Shown here piece by piece: positions 8,765 through 17,856 of a stretch of DNA of 25,426 nt (positions are counted from its first letter, which is position 1; each line of letters begins with the position of its first letter). Below the pieces are notes generated by a model. That model saw only the letters and a program-made list of their open reading frames with translations. It ran no database searches and had not been told where the DNA came from. Origin of the DNA: Perkinsus marinus ATCC 50983 (taxonomy: Eukaryota; Perkinsozoa; Perkinsida; Perkinsidae). The stretch spans positions 1 through 25,426 of the forward strand of contig NW_003208908.1 in assembly GCF_000006405.1 (NCBI RefSeq). Direction: 5' to 3'. Position numbers and translations under genes: made by a program.

Positions 8765-10633
8765 TCAGTGTTCTGATGCCAACAAACTCTTCTGAGTATC
8801 GGCCATCACGGAGCGCCTAGTCGATACACGCCCAGCAAGGACGCCCACCAAGAGCGCTACGACCACCGCTACAGCGACTGACCAGAACGACATTCCAACT
8901 CGATCGACCCTAGTATCAGCATGCACCGGTGTCCCAGCGGCTTGGACGTACTTAGGGTAAATATAGTCTTTATTAAAACCGATCTGAGCCAAGTAGTCAG
9001 CGGGATACCCCATGTAAAAAACTTTCTCGGGATCAGATTCTGGGAAACTATAGTAACCGTCGTTGTAGCGAACAACGAGCTTGTCAGATAGGTCCCACCA
9101 GGCCTTCACCACTGAGGTCTGAGCATCGAGTGCTCCAGCTGTTGTGGCCGCATCAGCAGCAGCGATCATTTTAGGTTGCCATTCAGCTATGGCCGGCTTC
9201 ACGTACTGCTGAGACATGTTCTGGTAGTTCATGTTCATCCAGTTGGAAAGGAAGTCGAAGGCCCACCAAGCACTGTCCCTTGCAGTGCTGAAGTTGGCCC
9301 TATTCCCCAGCTGATAATAGGAAGAGTACAACTTCTTACTGCCCTCGAGATCGCTAGCAGAAGCCTCCTTCAGAGTTTTGGCGAGGAACGGTACGAACAC
9401 ACTAGAACTAGGCTGATCAGTACCATAGAAAACAACGGGATTAGCCGGGTCTGGGTAACCTATTATACTGTACGTTGTACGAGGTATGGAGATACCTCTA
9501 GCGATCTCACCGGGCACCTGAGTCATACCATCACCACCCTCAATCCTGTACGGGTTATGATAGACACCAGCCAGGATGCCCTGGTTCAGGTCAAATGGGG
9601 TGTCCTCGTAGCTGGTCCTGAAGATGTTCATCAGATCTTCACGAGTGATGGACTTCTCAGCAGGCACCGAAAAAGGTAACTTGAAGGGATCAATGTTGAA
9701 CTCCAGGCCAGAGTTTGGTGCCACTAGGTTGTAGATGGCCCACAGCCTGATGCTAGTGTAACTGGGCTTGATAGTGTTCACACCGTAAGCTCCGATGAAA
9801 CTAAAGGGACTCTTGCCGTCCCAAAAGCCAAGCTTGAGAGCCTCTGACTTCACATTCGGAGAGAACATGAAGTTATTCGGGTCGTTCTCGTCAATCTCCC
9901 TAATAGTATACTGATTGGCAATAGCAGCCACATGGCCAGCAGGGACCCTTTGGGCCGCCCAAATAGCCGATTTACCGGTAGAGTCATGACTGATGTCGAA
10001 CACCCAAGTAGAGCCGTTAGTGTCTGCGATGGTAAGTGACTCACCAGCAGCAACAGTCTCAGGATAGAAGCCGTACTTCACAGCGGTATTGCCCATCTCC
10101 TTGATGGCACACTCGGCCGTTGAGCACCTCTCCAGCCCGATACGGATGAGCTCTTTGATGCTGAACTTAGCCTCACCGTACTTACCAGTCTTAGGATCAG
10201 CAAGATCGACACCGGATCCGCCAGGGACCTTAGAGCTCGTACTGGACTCCCCTACTGTGAGGCCCTCCTCGTTCATAAGGGGATAGTTAGACTCCCACAT
10301 ACCGTAGGTTCGAGTGACCTCAGGGATCCTAGCACTAGGCTTAGTGAAGTTCTTACCAGCAGGGGGCAAATAGATAGCGGCACGATTGTTGTAGACCCTA
10401 GGATAGGGCTGATTGATACCAAAAACATCATGCTGGTCACCTTCCTTGTGGTCACGAGCAGGGACCAGAGCAACTCTGGAGTCACAAATGAAGCAATCAG
10501 CCGAATGAGCCACCATGGCCACACCCGTGCTGGACGCCTCTTTGGAAACAGCCACTGTTGTACAGGCCCAAGTCACTGACACAGGCACTGTCAAGATGGC
10601 GACTAGGGTACCAGTAGTTGGAGAAAAACGCAT
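8765..10633 (-). CDS. Peptidase family C69 (dipeptidase-like) membrane-anchored ectoenzyme
   Basis: One uninterrupted 622-residue ORF, the only large intronless gene here. Residues 1-23 are a signal peptide ending VTWA. The next residue, Cys24, begins CTTVAVSKEAS, which fits the N-terminal-nucleophile Cys of C69 peptidases once the signal is removed. SADCFICDSRVALVPA (about residues 44-60) and the YGMWESNYPLMNEEGLTVGE region match the family core. Residues of about 583-602 are a single C-terminal helix (SVAVAVVVALLVGVLAG) followed by a short basic tail. Known: C69 enzymes are Ntn hydrolases that cleave dipeptides or act as acylases. Inference: a type I surface or lysosome-like membrane enzyme with a lumenal catalytic domain. 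The start ATG gives the signal peptide directly. Exact substrate cannot be judged. Confidence 0.85.
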   Translation of the reverse strand: MRFSPTTGTLVAILTVPVSVTWACTTVAVSKEASSTGVAMVAHSADCFICDSRVALVPARDHKEGDQHDVFGINQPYPRVYNNRAAIYLPPAGKNFTKPSARIPEVTRTYGMWESNYPLMNEEGLTVGESSTSSKVPGGSGVDLADPKTGKYGEAKFSIKELIRIGLERCSTAECAIKEMGNTAVKYGFYPETVAAGESLTIADTNGSTWVFDISHDSTGKSAIWAAQRVPAGHVAAIANQYTIREIDENDPNNFMFSPNVKSEALKLGFWDGKSPFSFIGAYGVNTIKPSYTSIRLWAIYNLVAPNSGLEFNIDPFKLPFSVPAEKSITREDLMNIFRTSYEDTPFDLNQGILAGVYHNPYRIEGGDGMTQVPGEIARGISIPRTTYSIIGYPDPANPVVFYGTDQPSSSVFVPFLAKTLKEASASDLEGSKKLYSSYYQLGNRANFSTARDSAWWAFDFLSNWMNMNYQNMSQQYVKPAIAEWQPKMIAAADAATTAGALDAQTSVVKAWWDLSDKLVVRYNDGYYSFPESDPEKVFYMGYPADYLAQIGFNKDYIYPKYVQAAGTPVHADTRVDRVGMSFWSVAVAVVVALLVGVLAGRVSTRRSVMADTQKSLLASEH

Positions 10634-10853
10634 TCGAAAAGTAGTAAAACTTCAAGTGTGACGTAGAGACTGCTGCTGTACACGCGTGCAAGCCCGATCA
10701 GGGATCCCAGTGGACAAATTGGTCCCAGTGGAGGCCCTTGGTTAATGTTTCACTGAGGAGGGAGAGAACGAGCCTACGGCCTGCTTTGAACACGAAGGGA
10801 CAATTCCACCAACGAAACAGACCACAAACAATCTCTGAGACGCCAATTCCGTG

Positions 10854-10879
10854 CGGAAAAATGGATTACGGAAAAATGG
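10854..10879. repeat. Two direct copies of CGGAAAAATGG
   Basis: CGGAAAAATGG occurs at 10854-10864 and again at 10869-10879, four bases apart. Read on the minus strand each copy carries TTTTT just past the 3' end of the tRNA-like sequence. T runs of this kind end RNA polymerase III transcription. Confidence 0.6.
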
Positions 10880-10920
10880 CGGACCTGGGATTCGAACCTG
10901 CGCTATTCTACTAAATCCGC
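10878..10920 (-). pseudogene. tRNA-derived relic lacking the anticodon arm
   Basis: On the minus strand the sequence starts GCGGATT and ends GGTCCGC, which pair over 7 bp with two G-U pairs like an acceptor stem. Inside are a D-arm-like stretch (TTTAGTAGAATAGCG) and a perfect B-box, GGTTCGAATCC. The anticodon arm and variable loop are missing, so the D arm joins the T arm directly at about 43 nt in total, and the T stem pairs poorly. It is therefore not a working standard tRNA. It could be a deleted tRNA gene or the head of a tRNA-derived SINE. The T run downstream fits Pol III termination. Confidence 0.45.
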
Positions 10921-11346
10921 ACAACACTTTCTGGTTGATGAGTACGTTTAGTAATCTAATCACTTCTGCGATGAGGAGGCCAAGCGATGATACTAAGATG
11001 CTTCCTAGACCGAATACGTCGTAACAGCCGGGAACACGCCACAAGTTGAAGGATTCTTTGCCGTTCCTAAGACCCTCAGAATTGGCAACACTGAAGCATC
11101 GTCAGCTAGTTCGAAATTCTCCTGAGATTTTACTACTAGCATCAACTATATGGGTATTTTATACGAGACATGTACTGCGGCTAACCGTGAACAGGTTTTG
11201 CATTGTACTCCCTTTCCTACGTCGAACACACTCACTACTATTGCACACAACGACACTCGATGTTCGAGACAACATGACTCAAAGGAGTCGATCAAGATGA
11301 GGTCTAAACAGTCCAAACAAACTGGACAGACAGACAGAAGAATAGC

Positions 11347-12129
11347 TTATGCTTGAAGGAAAGCATTGATCTTGTCGAACAACATTGGGAAAATTAAGGG
11401 AGCGAAATGACTAAGTTCTTCATTTCCAACAACAACTCCTTCAGCGGTTAACTTTCTGACGAGCTCCTTCTCAATACAGCGCCCGATGCTCTCCGCAAGA
11501 TCGACATTCAGGTCCAGCAAGTCATTGAATACATCGTCCAACCAATGAGGAACTTCGTGGCCATCAAGTCCCCAGTAAATGTCGAGATTTTCCACGTTTA
11601 TGGGGTCCATCTTGAGCGCTTCAATATGAGCAGTGACCATAATACCGCTGTTGTCAACAAGCGACAAAGTGACATCGATGCGAGAGTTCATTGCAATCTC
11701 GTCAATTGAGACTTGCACATCGCCCTCAGCACTGAGCTTGCCATAGTATGCGTCAACGTAGCCGAAAACTCTAGGAGCCTCAGTGAACTTGGCAGAAATG
11801 TCCATACCAAGAGTGAGAGACTCGTTGGTTGACGTGACAGAGGGCTTGAGCAGATCCACTTTCAGTGAGTCTACATTATTCAATTGTAGTAGTGAGACGT
11901 TGTAACCCTCTCCGATGTGTAGGAACCCGGAATGCTTAGAACGGGCAATGCCGACTGGCGGATTGAAAACCACAGCCTTCGGAAGCTTAGCAGAAATGAT
12001 GGAGTTCATCTCAGGAACTCCAGTGGCGAGGACAGTCGACAGGATATCATCAACATGAGCCTCGTTGCTGGTGATACCACCAACAACACCGAAACAGGCA
12101 ATAGCAGTGATAGTAGCAAAGCTCTTCAT
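11347..12129 (-). CDS. Secreted protein, possibly TULIP-type lipid-binding
   Basis: A 260-residue ORF beginning with a clear signal peptide (MKSFATITAIACFGVVGG). An in-frame ATG 20 codons upstream (12189) adds a second hydrophobic stretch; I prefer the internal start because it gives a standard signal. The mature protein alternates polar and hydrophobic residues as in long beta sheets (LTLGMDISAKF, VQVSIDEIAMNSRIDVTLSL) and ends in amphipathic helices (WLDDVFNDLLDLNVDLAESI). Known: the BPI/takeout/mite group-7 (TULIP) fold combines extended sheets with long helices and binds lipids. The match is by overall pattern only, so the function is tentative. No membrane anchor beyond the signal. Only one Cys (IGRCIEKEL) is visible in the mature part. 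Confidence 0.6.
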   Translation of the reverse strand: MKSFATITAIACFGVVGGITSNEAHVDDILSTVLATGVPEMNSIISAKLPKAVVFNPPVGIARSKHSGFLHIGEGYNVSLLQLNNVDSLKVDLLKPSVTSTNESLTLGMDISAKFTEAPRVFGYVDAYYGKLSAEGDVQVSIDEIAMNSRIDVTLSLVDNSGIMVTAHIEALKMDPINVENLDIYWGLDGHEVPHWLDDVFNDLLDLNVDLAESIGRCIEKELVRKLTAEGVVVGNEELSHFAPLIFPMLFDKINAFLQA

Positions 12130-12489
12130 GGAAAACGCGAAAACTGAAAAAGCTGACGTAAACAAGCAAAATAACCCCCGAAAATCCATCCCAGACCCGA
12201 GCAGACAGACGACTCAAAGGGAAAGAAATATCCACATGTATTGAAGAAGCCTTTTAGACAGCAGCTAAGTATTGTGTTATTTGTCTTCCAAAAATTTCAC
12301 CTGTCATGATACGATAAAACCGAGTACCCCTTTTCTCAACACAACGACTTTAGTGTAGAAATGGAGCACATCAAATACAGAAATTGAAACCAAATTTAAC
12401 ATATGGGTAGAACGCTGTAGCTAATATGCAAACGCTAAGCTAACAGCTGGTAAAATGAGAGTATTACACCGCAATAAATCGAAAAACGT
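12130..12489. other. Intergenic spacer
   Basis: 360 bp between the 3' end of the RING gene and the start of the secreted-protein gene, both minus strand. The part next to 12129 is the leader of the secreted-protein gene and the part next to 12490 is the RING gene's 3' UTR. No repeat, RNA gene or motif is seen. Confidence 0.4.
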
Positions 12490-13113
12490 CTAGTGGGAAA
12501 TCACATCCCCAATTTCATTCAGATGGCCACGAATCTCTGGACCAATTCGAGCACGACACATTGGGCATTTATGGTGCTTACCTCGAGGCAGTCGAGAAAA
12601 GCATTCAGCAAAACAGTCTTCATGGTACATATGTCTACAGGGCAAGTTGCGGAGTATGTCACCTTCCTCGAATTCAACCAAACATATAGAACAAGACTCG
12701 CCATCAGCATCGCCGGCGTTGGTCGAACACTGCGAGATGTCCCGAGCGACACCCCGCTCGAGCAGAATCTTCTCATAGGGGCCGACTTGAGTGTGCTTGT
12801 CCAGCCATTTCCGCCATTTCATTGAGAAATCTTCACTGGCTCGTTCGAGTTCTCGGCGCTGTTGATCTCGTTGTCTACGATTGCCTTCCAATTGCCACGA
12901 GTAGTACACGATAAGAGGGGGCGGTATGATCACAATAACCGCCAAATAGCTTGCCACGATATAACCGTTGATAGCATCAGTTGGATGTACTTGTGAAAAA
13001 TAAGTAGCGATGGAGTACCCAGCTACGATGAGAATATAACAGATCCACAACAGAACATAACGAGGCGTGAAGGAAATACAAACAGCCCCTTTAATAGTTG
13101 ACCAACATGACAT
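12490..13113 (-). CDS. Membrane-anchored RING-H2 E3 ubiquitin ligase
   Basis: An intronless ORF of 207 residues. Two membrane helices lie at about residues 18-38 (YVLLWICYILIVAGYSIATY) and 50-72 (VASYLAVIVIIPPPLIVYY). A charged helix follows (residues 78-105), then a C-terminal RING-H2 finger. The zinc ligands are visible as C141, C144, C159, H161, H164, C167, C183 and C186 (C3H2C3 spacing C-x2-C-x14-C-x-H-x2-H-x2-C-x15-C-x2-C). Pro184 in CPMC sits where RING fingers contact E2 enzymes. Known: such two-TM RING-H2 proteins ubiquitinate membrane or ER clients. Inference: endomembrane E3 ligase with the RING facing the cytosol. The substrate is not predictable. The ATG at 13113 is the first in frame and no splicing is needed. 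Confidence 0.85.
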   Translation of the reverse strand: MSCWSTIKGAVCISFTPRYVLLWICYILIVAGYSIATYFSQVHPTDAINGYIVASYLAVIVIIPPPLIVYYSWQLEGNRRQRDQQRRELERASEDFSMKWRKWLDKHTQVGPYEKILLERGVARDISQCSTNAGDADGESCSICLVEFEEGDILRNLPCRHMYHEDCFAECFSRLPRGKHHKCPMCRARIGPEIRGHLNEIGDVISH

Positions 13114-13546
13114 CGTTTATGGATGATTCACGAATGTGCGGTATTATGATGGACACAGTGCTAGCCTAGACATTCAGATTGTGTCTCTGTTGTGACTTCA
13201 ATATACGCTAAGCACTAGATGATGTCGCATATGAAGCATATGGCGAGGTTTTGAACTATTGGGAACTACGAGCATCATCAGCTCTCCAATGAGTAGTGAC
13301 TGGTCGAGTAGCTTGCATGCCAGCTGTGATGATAGATAGAATCCCACTGAATCAAACACTGCTACAACGGAGATAGACTTCAAGTTTAAAGACAGCAATA
13401 GAGGCTCAGAGTGTTCTCAAAAGAAGTTGCATGTTACACGCATGAGCTGTGGGAGTCTATTCCGTCGACTATCCACAAATATCAAGACCTCACTCCTCCG
13501 TGAATACCACTAACAACACAAAACTATCATTGAAAAGTCTAATGAA
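13114..13546. other. Intergenic spacer upstream of the RING gene
   Basis: 433 bp between the stop of POLD2 and the start of the RING gene, both minus strand. It should hold the RING gene promoter and the POLD2 3' UTR. The small minus ORF 13198-13398 has no motif. No RNA gene or repeat noted. Confidence 0.4.
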
Positions 13547-15622
13547 TTATGAAGACTCGTCCATTGGGGTATCAGCATCGTCCTTCTGTTCTTCTGAGAT
13601 GCCATCAGCTCGGAAGCTAACCCTCTTCACATCGACCGGGTCGTTGATATTAACCAGGAACAGTATCGGATCTAAGATTAACGAATGCGGACACTACGCA
13701 TTCGAGGAAAAAGGCTCTGCAGGTACCAGAAGTGAATGCACTGACCGACAGCAGAGTGACTTTGGCATTTCCGAGATCAACTACTCTGAATTCGGCCTTG
13801 TCGTGGTTGGCCGAGAACATCACATGGCCAACAGGCTCCTCTGAAGTAAGCACGGTCCTGCCAGTCTAGGAGGACTGCGACTCACCATCAGTGATGACCA
13901 GAGGGTCGAAGCTAGGGAACGGATAGCAAGCAATCGTATCTGGTGCCGTAGGAGCTATCACGCGGCCCCTCGCTGTCAGCTCCAGAGCATCTGACAGAGA
14001 ATATCACTGCTGCCAATGATGAGGTGAATAGCATCAACGTTCTACCCAATACGTTGGTGGTTGTTGAATACTGTGTAACCTCCTTCACGCATGCCCCTGT
14101 ACTACCGAGGAAAACACAGTCGCCAACTTGGAACCTGACAGATCCCTTATACAACAGATATGCTTTCAAGACCATCACCTGGCCGGGTTTGTCTCCGCAG
14201 TGAGGTCCATGATCTTCCTAGACTCCGGGAATAGTGCAGAGTGCAATGGTTGTTGTGGTAGAGCGAAGTTGGCCGGATCCTGTGCGCCCGGCAGGATAGT
14301 CACTGGCACTGACCTGGCGACTCTTGCTAGGAACCTGTGACAGATTGATTCATCCATATGGCCAACATAGGAATGCCCACTTATCGACGCCGTTCAAGTC
14401 GGCCTGAGTGGTGACACCCCCCAACGTGTCACCAGCTATGATCAGCCTCACCATGGCTGACGGGGCAGCGTCAGTCTCGGCCTTATCGACTGATCAATCC
14501 AATTGTAGAGCACCCCGACCGTGAGAGTATTCACCAGCAGCTCCAGTGATCCACTCCGCCAGCATTGATCGAGCCATTGACTCTTGCCCAAGGCGTAGTC
14601 CACTGACGAAGCCAACATACTCGGCATCCCTACTGCTAGGTATACCCTTCGGGATAAGTGGTAGAGGGCACACCTGAGCACCACCTCATGCCCACTACGC
14701 TCTATCCTAGTCGGCTCACCATTTCATCAACTTCAAAGCACCCCCGGCCCCTGGTGCCTTTGAATGCTAGGACCTACCAAGGATGCCATCTTGTCAAACA
14801 ACCAAGTCTTGCCTCAACGCACTCCAGCTACTCACCAGTCCTTGACAAAGCCTGTTCAAGTCCACCGTAGCGCCCTCTCTCACGACTAACCGTATACGAG
14901 AGCTGCTGTCCTCGAGGTAGATCTTGTCCTCATCAGAGGCATAGGAATCCGTCATGGAGTACCCTTCCGACGTCTATGACCAACAATAAGGCGACAGACT
15001 CTTCCAATGGGAATTCATACCATGGCTGGGTGGATGCCACTGATCCCTGCAGTTTTCTGTATTTCGGCCAAAACCGACGGACGTAATTTCACCTCCTTTA
15101 CCACACAGCCGTATATGGCCACGGTAACCTTTAGAGAACTTCTAACTGGCCGAGCATCACCCACAAGACCCACCCCGCGCTCCCGATCAGTGACATGTCC
15201 GATCCCCTCCAAGAGATGGTCAGAAGGGATGACTCTGGTGGCGACCCACTTCGCCATAGCAGCCTCCACGATGGCGTTTCTGAGTCTTACCAATTCACCA
15301 TTCACCCAGCGTGTGCCACTCACTTGAGCATGTTTAGCCTGGCGAAATAGGTACTGGCGTATTGCAGCTCGAAATTGCACGCCGAGAGCCTGAGTTTATC
15401 GTCGCTACCACGAATATCATCGCGAAAACTATCGCATAAATCCTGGTATCTGCTATGGAATATACCGACACAACGGTGAGAACCCCAACACTACCGAGCG
15501 GACTTCCTGGTTCTTTCGATAGGGGCGCGTTCAGTGCCGACCTGACGTAGTTCCTCATCAGTGGGTATGGACAGAAGGAGATCGCCATGTCCCTCGCCGG
15601 GCTCTGGTAATACTCCGACCAT
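13547..15622 (-). CDS. POLD2: DNA polymerase delta small subunit (POLD2/Cdc1), 12 exons
   Basis: Exons 15495-15622, 15324-15389, 15021-15279, 14836-14973, 14720-14773, 14535-14673, 14381-14456, 14179-14334, 14046-14134, 13886-13990, 13727-13840 and 13547-13671 join in phase across introns of 44-105 nt, giving 482 residues (human POLD2 has 469). Recognisable blocks: YASTYFARL near the N-terminus, GCVVKEVKLRPSVLAEI in the OB fold, YLEDSSSRIRL, FVSGLRLG, LIIAGDTLGG, VPVTILPGAQDPANFALPQQ with the signature LPQQPLH, VIAPTAPDT and HVMFSANHDKAEFRVVDL. It ends in a short acidic tail (MDESS). Known: this non-catalytic subunit has an OB fold and an inactive calcineurin-like phosphoesterase domain and bridges the catalytic subunit to POLD3 during lagging-strand synthesis. 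The donor at 14534 is ambiguous; donors 17 or 24 nt further downstream keep the frame and add a few residues. Function is secure. Confidence 0.9.
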
Positions 15623-15801
15623 TACTCGGTAGACCTGACAGGGTCGGTCCTCCCACACCCCCCTGAGTCACTGATTCACTAACCCAAGGTGGAACGAGTC
15701 GGACACTACCGCGTAGTGATTTTGATAAACTGAAACTATATCGACTAGTGGTATCCTATACGGAATGATCATTGACGGCACCGGTGATAGGCTCATCGAT
15801 G

Positions 15802-15818
15802 CCAGTCAACGTGACTGG
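15802..15818. promoter_or_regulatory. Inverted repeat CCAGTCA-acg-TGACTGG
   Basis: Seven-base arms with a three-base spacer, about 180 bp upstream of the POLD2 ATG. It could be a site for a dimeric DNA-binding protein. Only the symmetry is seen; the role is inference. Confidence 0.35.
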
Positions 15819-15827
15819 ACGATGACG

Positions 15828-15843
15828 GTCTTCTCGAGAAGAC
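15828..15843. promoter_or_regulatory. 16-bp perfect palindrome GTCTTCTCGAGAAGAC
   Basis: A gap-free 16-bp palindrome about 205 bp upstream of the POLD2 start and 10 bp from the previous inverted repeat. The TTCTCGAGAA core resembles head-to-head nGAAn units of heat-shock elements, though that similarity may be accidental. Confidence 0.35.
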
Positions 15844-15947
15844 GGCACGAAGCCCAAAAATGAGACATTCTGTATTAGACTTGGTGGAGGGCCGCTGCTG
15901 ATGGCTTGAGTATTATATCGATAACAGCCAGGAAGACCGGGGGCAAA

Positions 15948-16244
15948 TCATTGCATTCTCTCGAAGATGGTGACGGTGACACCATGGGCCACAGCGTCAC
16001 ACGCGATCCTCCATTCTTCAGTGGACCAACCTTGCGGCCGCGATGGAGGCTCCAACTCGACCTGCTCATACCAGAACGCTCCCTTCTCTCGCGATGAGAT
16101 AACAGAGTCGTAGTGGACGGGATAGTTGAGGCCCTTAGTGAAGGGAGTACCATCACTGAGGCACCATATGCTATACGATGAGTCCCCTTGCCCGATGGCC
16201 GTAGGTAAGCTTCTCGCCAGATTTAACGGTGCTGTGCTGGCCAT
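15948..16244 (-). CDS. Unrecognised 98-residue protein or first exon
   Basis: An open frame from ATG 16244 to TGA 15948. The sequence has a protein-like composition rich in Trp and charged residues (SIWCLSDGTPFTKGLNYPV; QGWSTEEWRIACDAVAHG), which is unusual for a chance frame. It may be a complete small protein or the first exon of a spliced gene: an alternative frame after about 15990 gives a hydrophobic end (VFLAVIDIILKPSAAALH). I could not find a splice that clearly joins them. No signal peptide or known motif. Not recognised. It lies upstream of POLD2 on the same strand. Confidence 0.4.
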   Translation of the reverse strand: MASTAPLNLARSLPTAIGQGDSSYSIWCLSDGTPFTKGLNYPVHYDSVISSREKGAFWYEQVELEPPSRPQGWSTEEWRIACDAVAHGVTVTIFERMQ

Positions 16245-16778
16245 GTCCAGCTAACAGGATAAAAAGGCTGAACCTTCGACAAGTCAAAGTCGAAAAAGAA
16301 TTTAACTTTTTTCTCGCAGAAGTCCGGAACCGACTCACTGAATGAATGCTGTCGATGTGAGTGTAGACACGAATTCATCAACACTACATCACGTTTGTTG
16401 CTACAATGCTGCTCGTTGCGGTTGTTTACAGGCGGTTTCGTTCAGTCGCAATTCCCAGAGAATTTTGTGGCGCGTGACGATTCAGCGCAAGATGAAAGGA
16501 TGAGTCGACTCAACCGTGGGCTCTGCTTGTGGGACTGGTTGATGAACGCTCCACTCCGGGCTCTCATGATTCTCCGACGACGATTCCTTAATAACTCAAA
16601 TTTATATGTTACTAATAACGATATTGTCAATAACGTTCATTAAATATTCTGTGATTCACCAACCGAGCCCAGAGGTGGCTGCGTGTACGAAAGCCCGTCG
16701 CTTCCGAGTAACTCGCACGGGACGAGTACATGTCCGTGAGCCATCAGGAACTGAATATCCAATAACAAGACCGCTCTA
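16245..16778. other. Intergenic region left of the foldback element
   Basis: 534 bp. A plus-strand frame (about 16435-16643) encodes an Arg/Trp-rich segment (LCLWDWLMNAPLRALMILRR) with an AG acceptor before it at 16431-16432, but I found no convincing first exon or donor, so I do not call a gene. The stretch 16590-16640 is AT-rich. Confidence 0.3.
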
Positions 16779-17120
16779 CACCTTTTAAACATCTAGTTCG
16801 TCTTTGGAACCATCAATTTCGTCGGGACGCGCGAAGTTGGAGGTACGAATCCGAAACGGGAAGATCATATTCGCAATTAGAACTTTCAACTTCGTCATAG
16901 AACATTCAAGTTCGTCCGAAGTCGATAGGAAGTTCAAATTCGTGTTAATAGAACTTTTAATTTCGACTTTCGAACCTTCGAGTTCGTCATAGAACTTTCA
17001 ACTTCGTCGAGTACACCTTCATACCTTCGATTTCGTCCCTTTAGGAAAATCGACTTCGTCGTTCGGAACTTCGATTTCGTGTTACCAGGGCAATTATGCC
17101 AGTACTCTTACGATGAGGCT
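16779..17120 (+). repeat. Left 342-bp inverted arm of the foldback element
   Basis: The reverse complement reappears at 17515-17856. The arm contains several degenerate copies of a unit of about 20 bp, GAAC-TTCAA-TTCGTC. The small open frame it carries (16804-16992) has a nearly identical copy in the other arm, so it is a by-product of the repeat and not a gene. Confidence 0.8.
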
Positions 17121-17514
17121 CGTGTTTTGCTAACCGTGTCACTCGTCCGTGGGCATCATGCAGAACCAAGCCTCTGCGACACCCATCCATGCGGCCGCTG
17201 CTCCCGCTCACCCCGTCATATCTCCTGACCGCGCGCACATGGCTCGAAAACATGGCGAGGAGGCATCGTTCCGCTGTCACAGCTCGCTTCTGCGGGCATG
17301 CTATTGGGTTGTTGAGTGAAGCAATCAACCACGAATACATGCCTGCCGGTGGTTGACTATGTCGTTTTCTTGATCGAGCCAGTCATATGAGTGGCTGCCA
17401 GCTACTGGCTGGCCGCACTATTCATGTGACATGACATTGATATGAGGATTTTCAATAGTGCCTTCGTTGTTGCTGTAGTACTACTTCGGTTGTGTACCGC
17501 GAGCACTAATCATA

Positions 17515-17856
17515 AGCCTCACCATGAGAGTACTGGCATGATTGCCCCGCAAACACGAAATTGAAGTTCCGAACGACGAAGTCGATTTTCCTAAAGGGAC
17601 GAAATTGAAGTTCCAAAAGTGTACTCGACGAAGTTGAAAGTTCTATGACGAACTCGAAGGTTCGAAAGTCGAAATTGAAAGTTCTATTAGAACGAATTTG
17701 AACTTCCTATCGACTTCGGACGAACTTGAATGTTCTATGACGAAGTTGAAAGTTCTAATTGCGAATATGATCTTCCCGTTTCGGATCCGTACCTCCAACT
17801 TCGTGCGTCCCGACGAAATTGATGGTTCCAAAGACGAACTAGATGTTTAAAAGGTG
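17515..17856 (-). repeat. Right 342-bp inverted arm of the foldback element
   Basis: Mirror image of 16779-17120. Visible differences include GGGACGC[A/G]CGAAG and GGTACG[G/A]ATCC near the outside and more changes near the inner end (GTACACTTTTGGAAC against GTACACCTTCATACC). Its outer end lies 28 bp from the CFAP251 start codon. Confidence 0.8.

Larger units (their letters stand above)
10634..11346. other. Intergenic region holding a tRNA relic
   Basis: A 713-bp gap between the start of the C69 gene and the end of the secreted-protein gene, both minus strand, so it should carry the C69 promoter. It contains the tRNA-like relic and two copies of an 11-bp motif, listed separately. The open frames 10742-11044 (minus) and 11046-11300 (plus) have no supporting motif. 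Confidence 0.45.
15623..15947. other. POLD2 upstream region with palindromes
   Basis: 325 bp between the start of POLD2 and the next minus-strand ORF, so this is the POLD2 promoter and leader. Two perfect palindromic elements lie at 15802-15818 and 15828-15843 (listed separately). No other feature is seen. Confidence 0.45.

Noticed and set aside
9176-9679. 167-residue plus-strand ORF
   Set aside because: It is antisense to the conserved C69 peptidase coding sequence and has no motif.
16804-16992. 62-residue ORF with a near-identical copy on the other strand at 17643-17831
   Set aside because: Both are by-products of the inverted arms of the foldback element. Composition is driven by the TTCGTC-rich units, and no gene features are present.
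17121-17514. Transposase or cargo gene within the foldback element
   Set aside because: The middle 394 bp has only short frames on either strand and no DDE-like or zinc-finger pattern that I can see.
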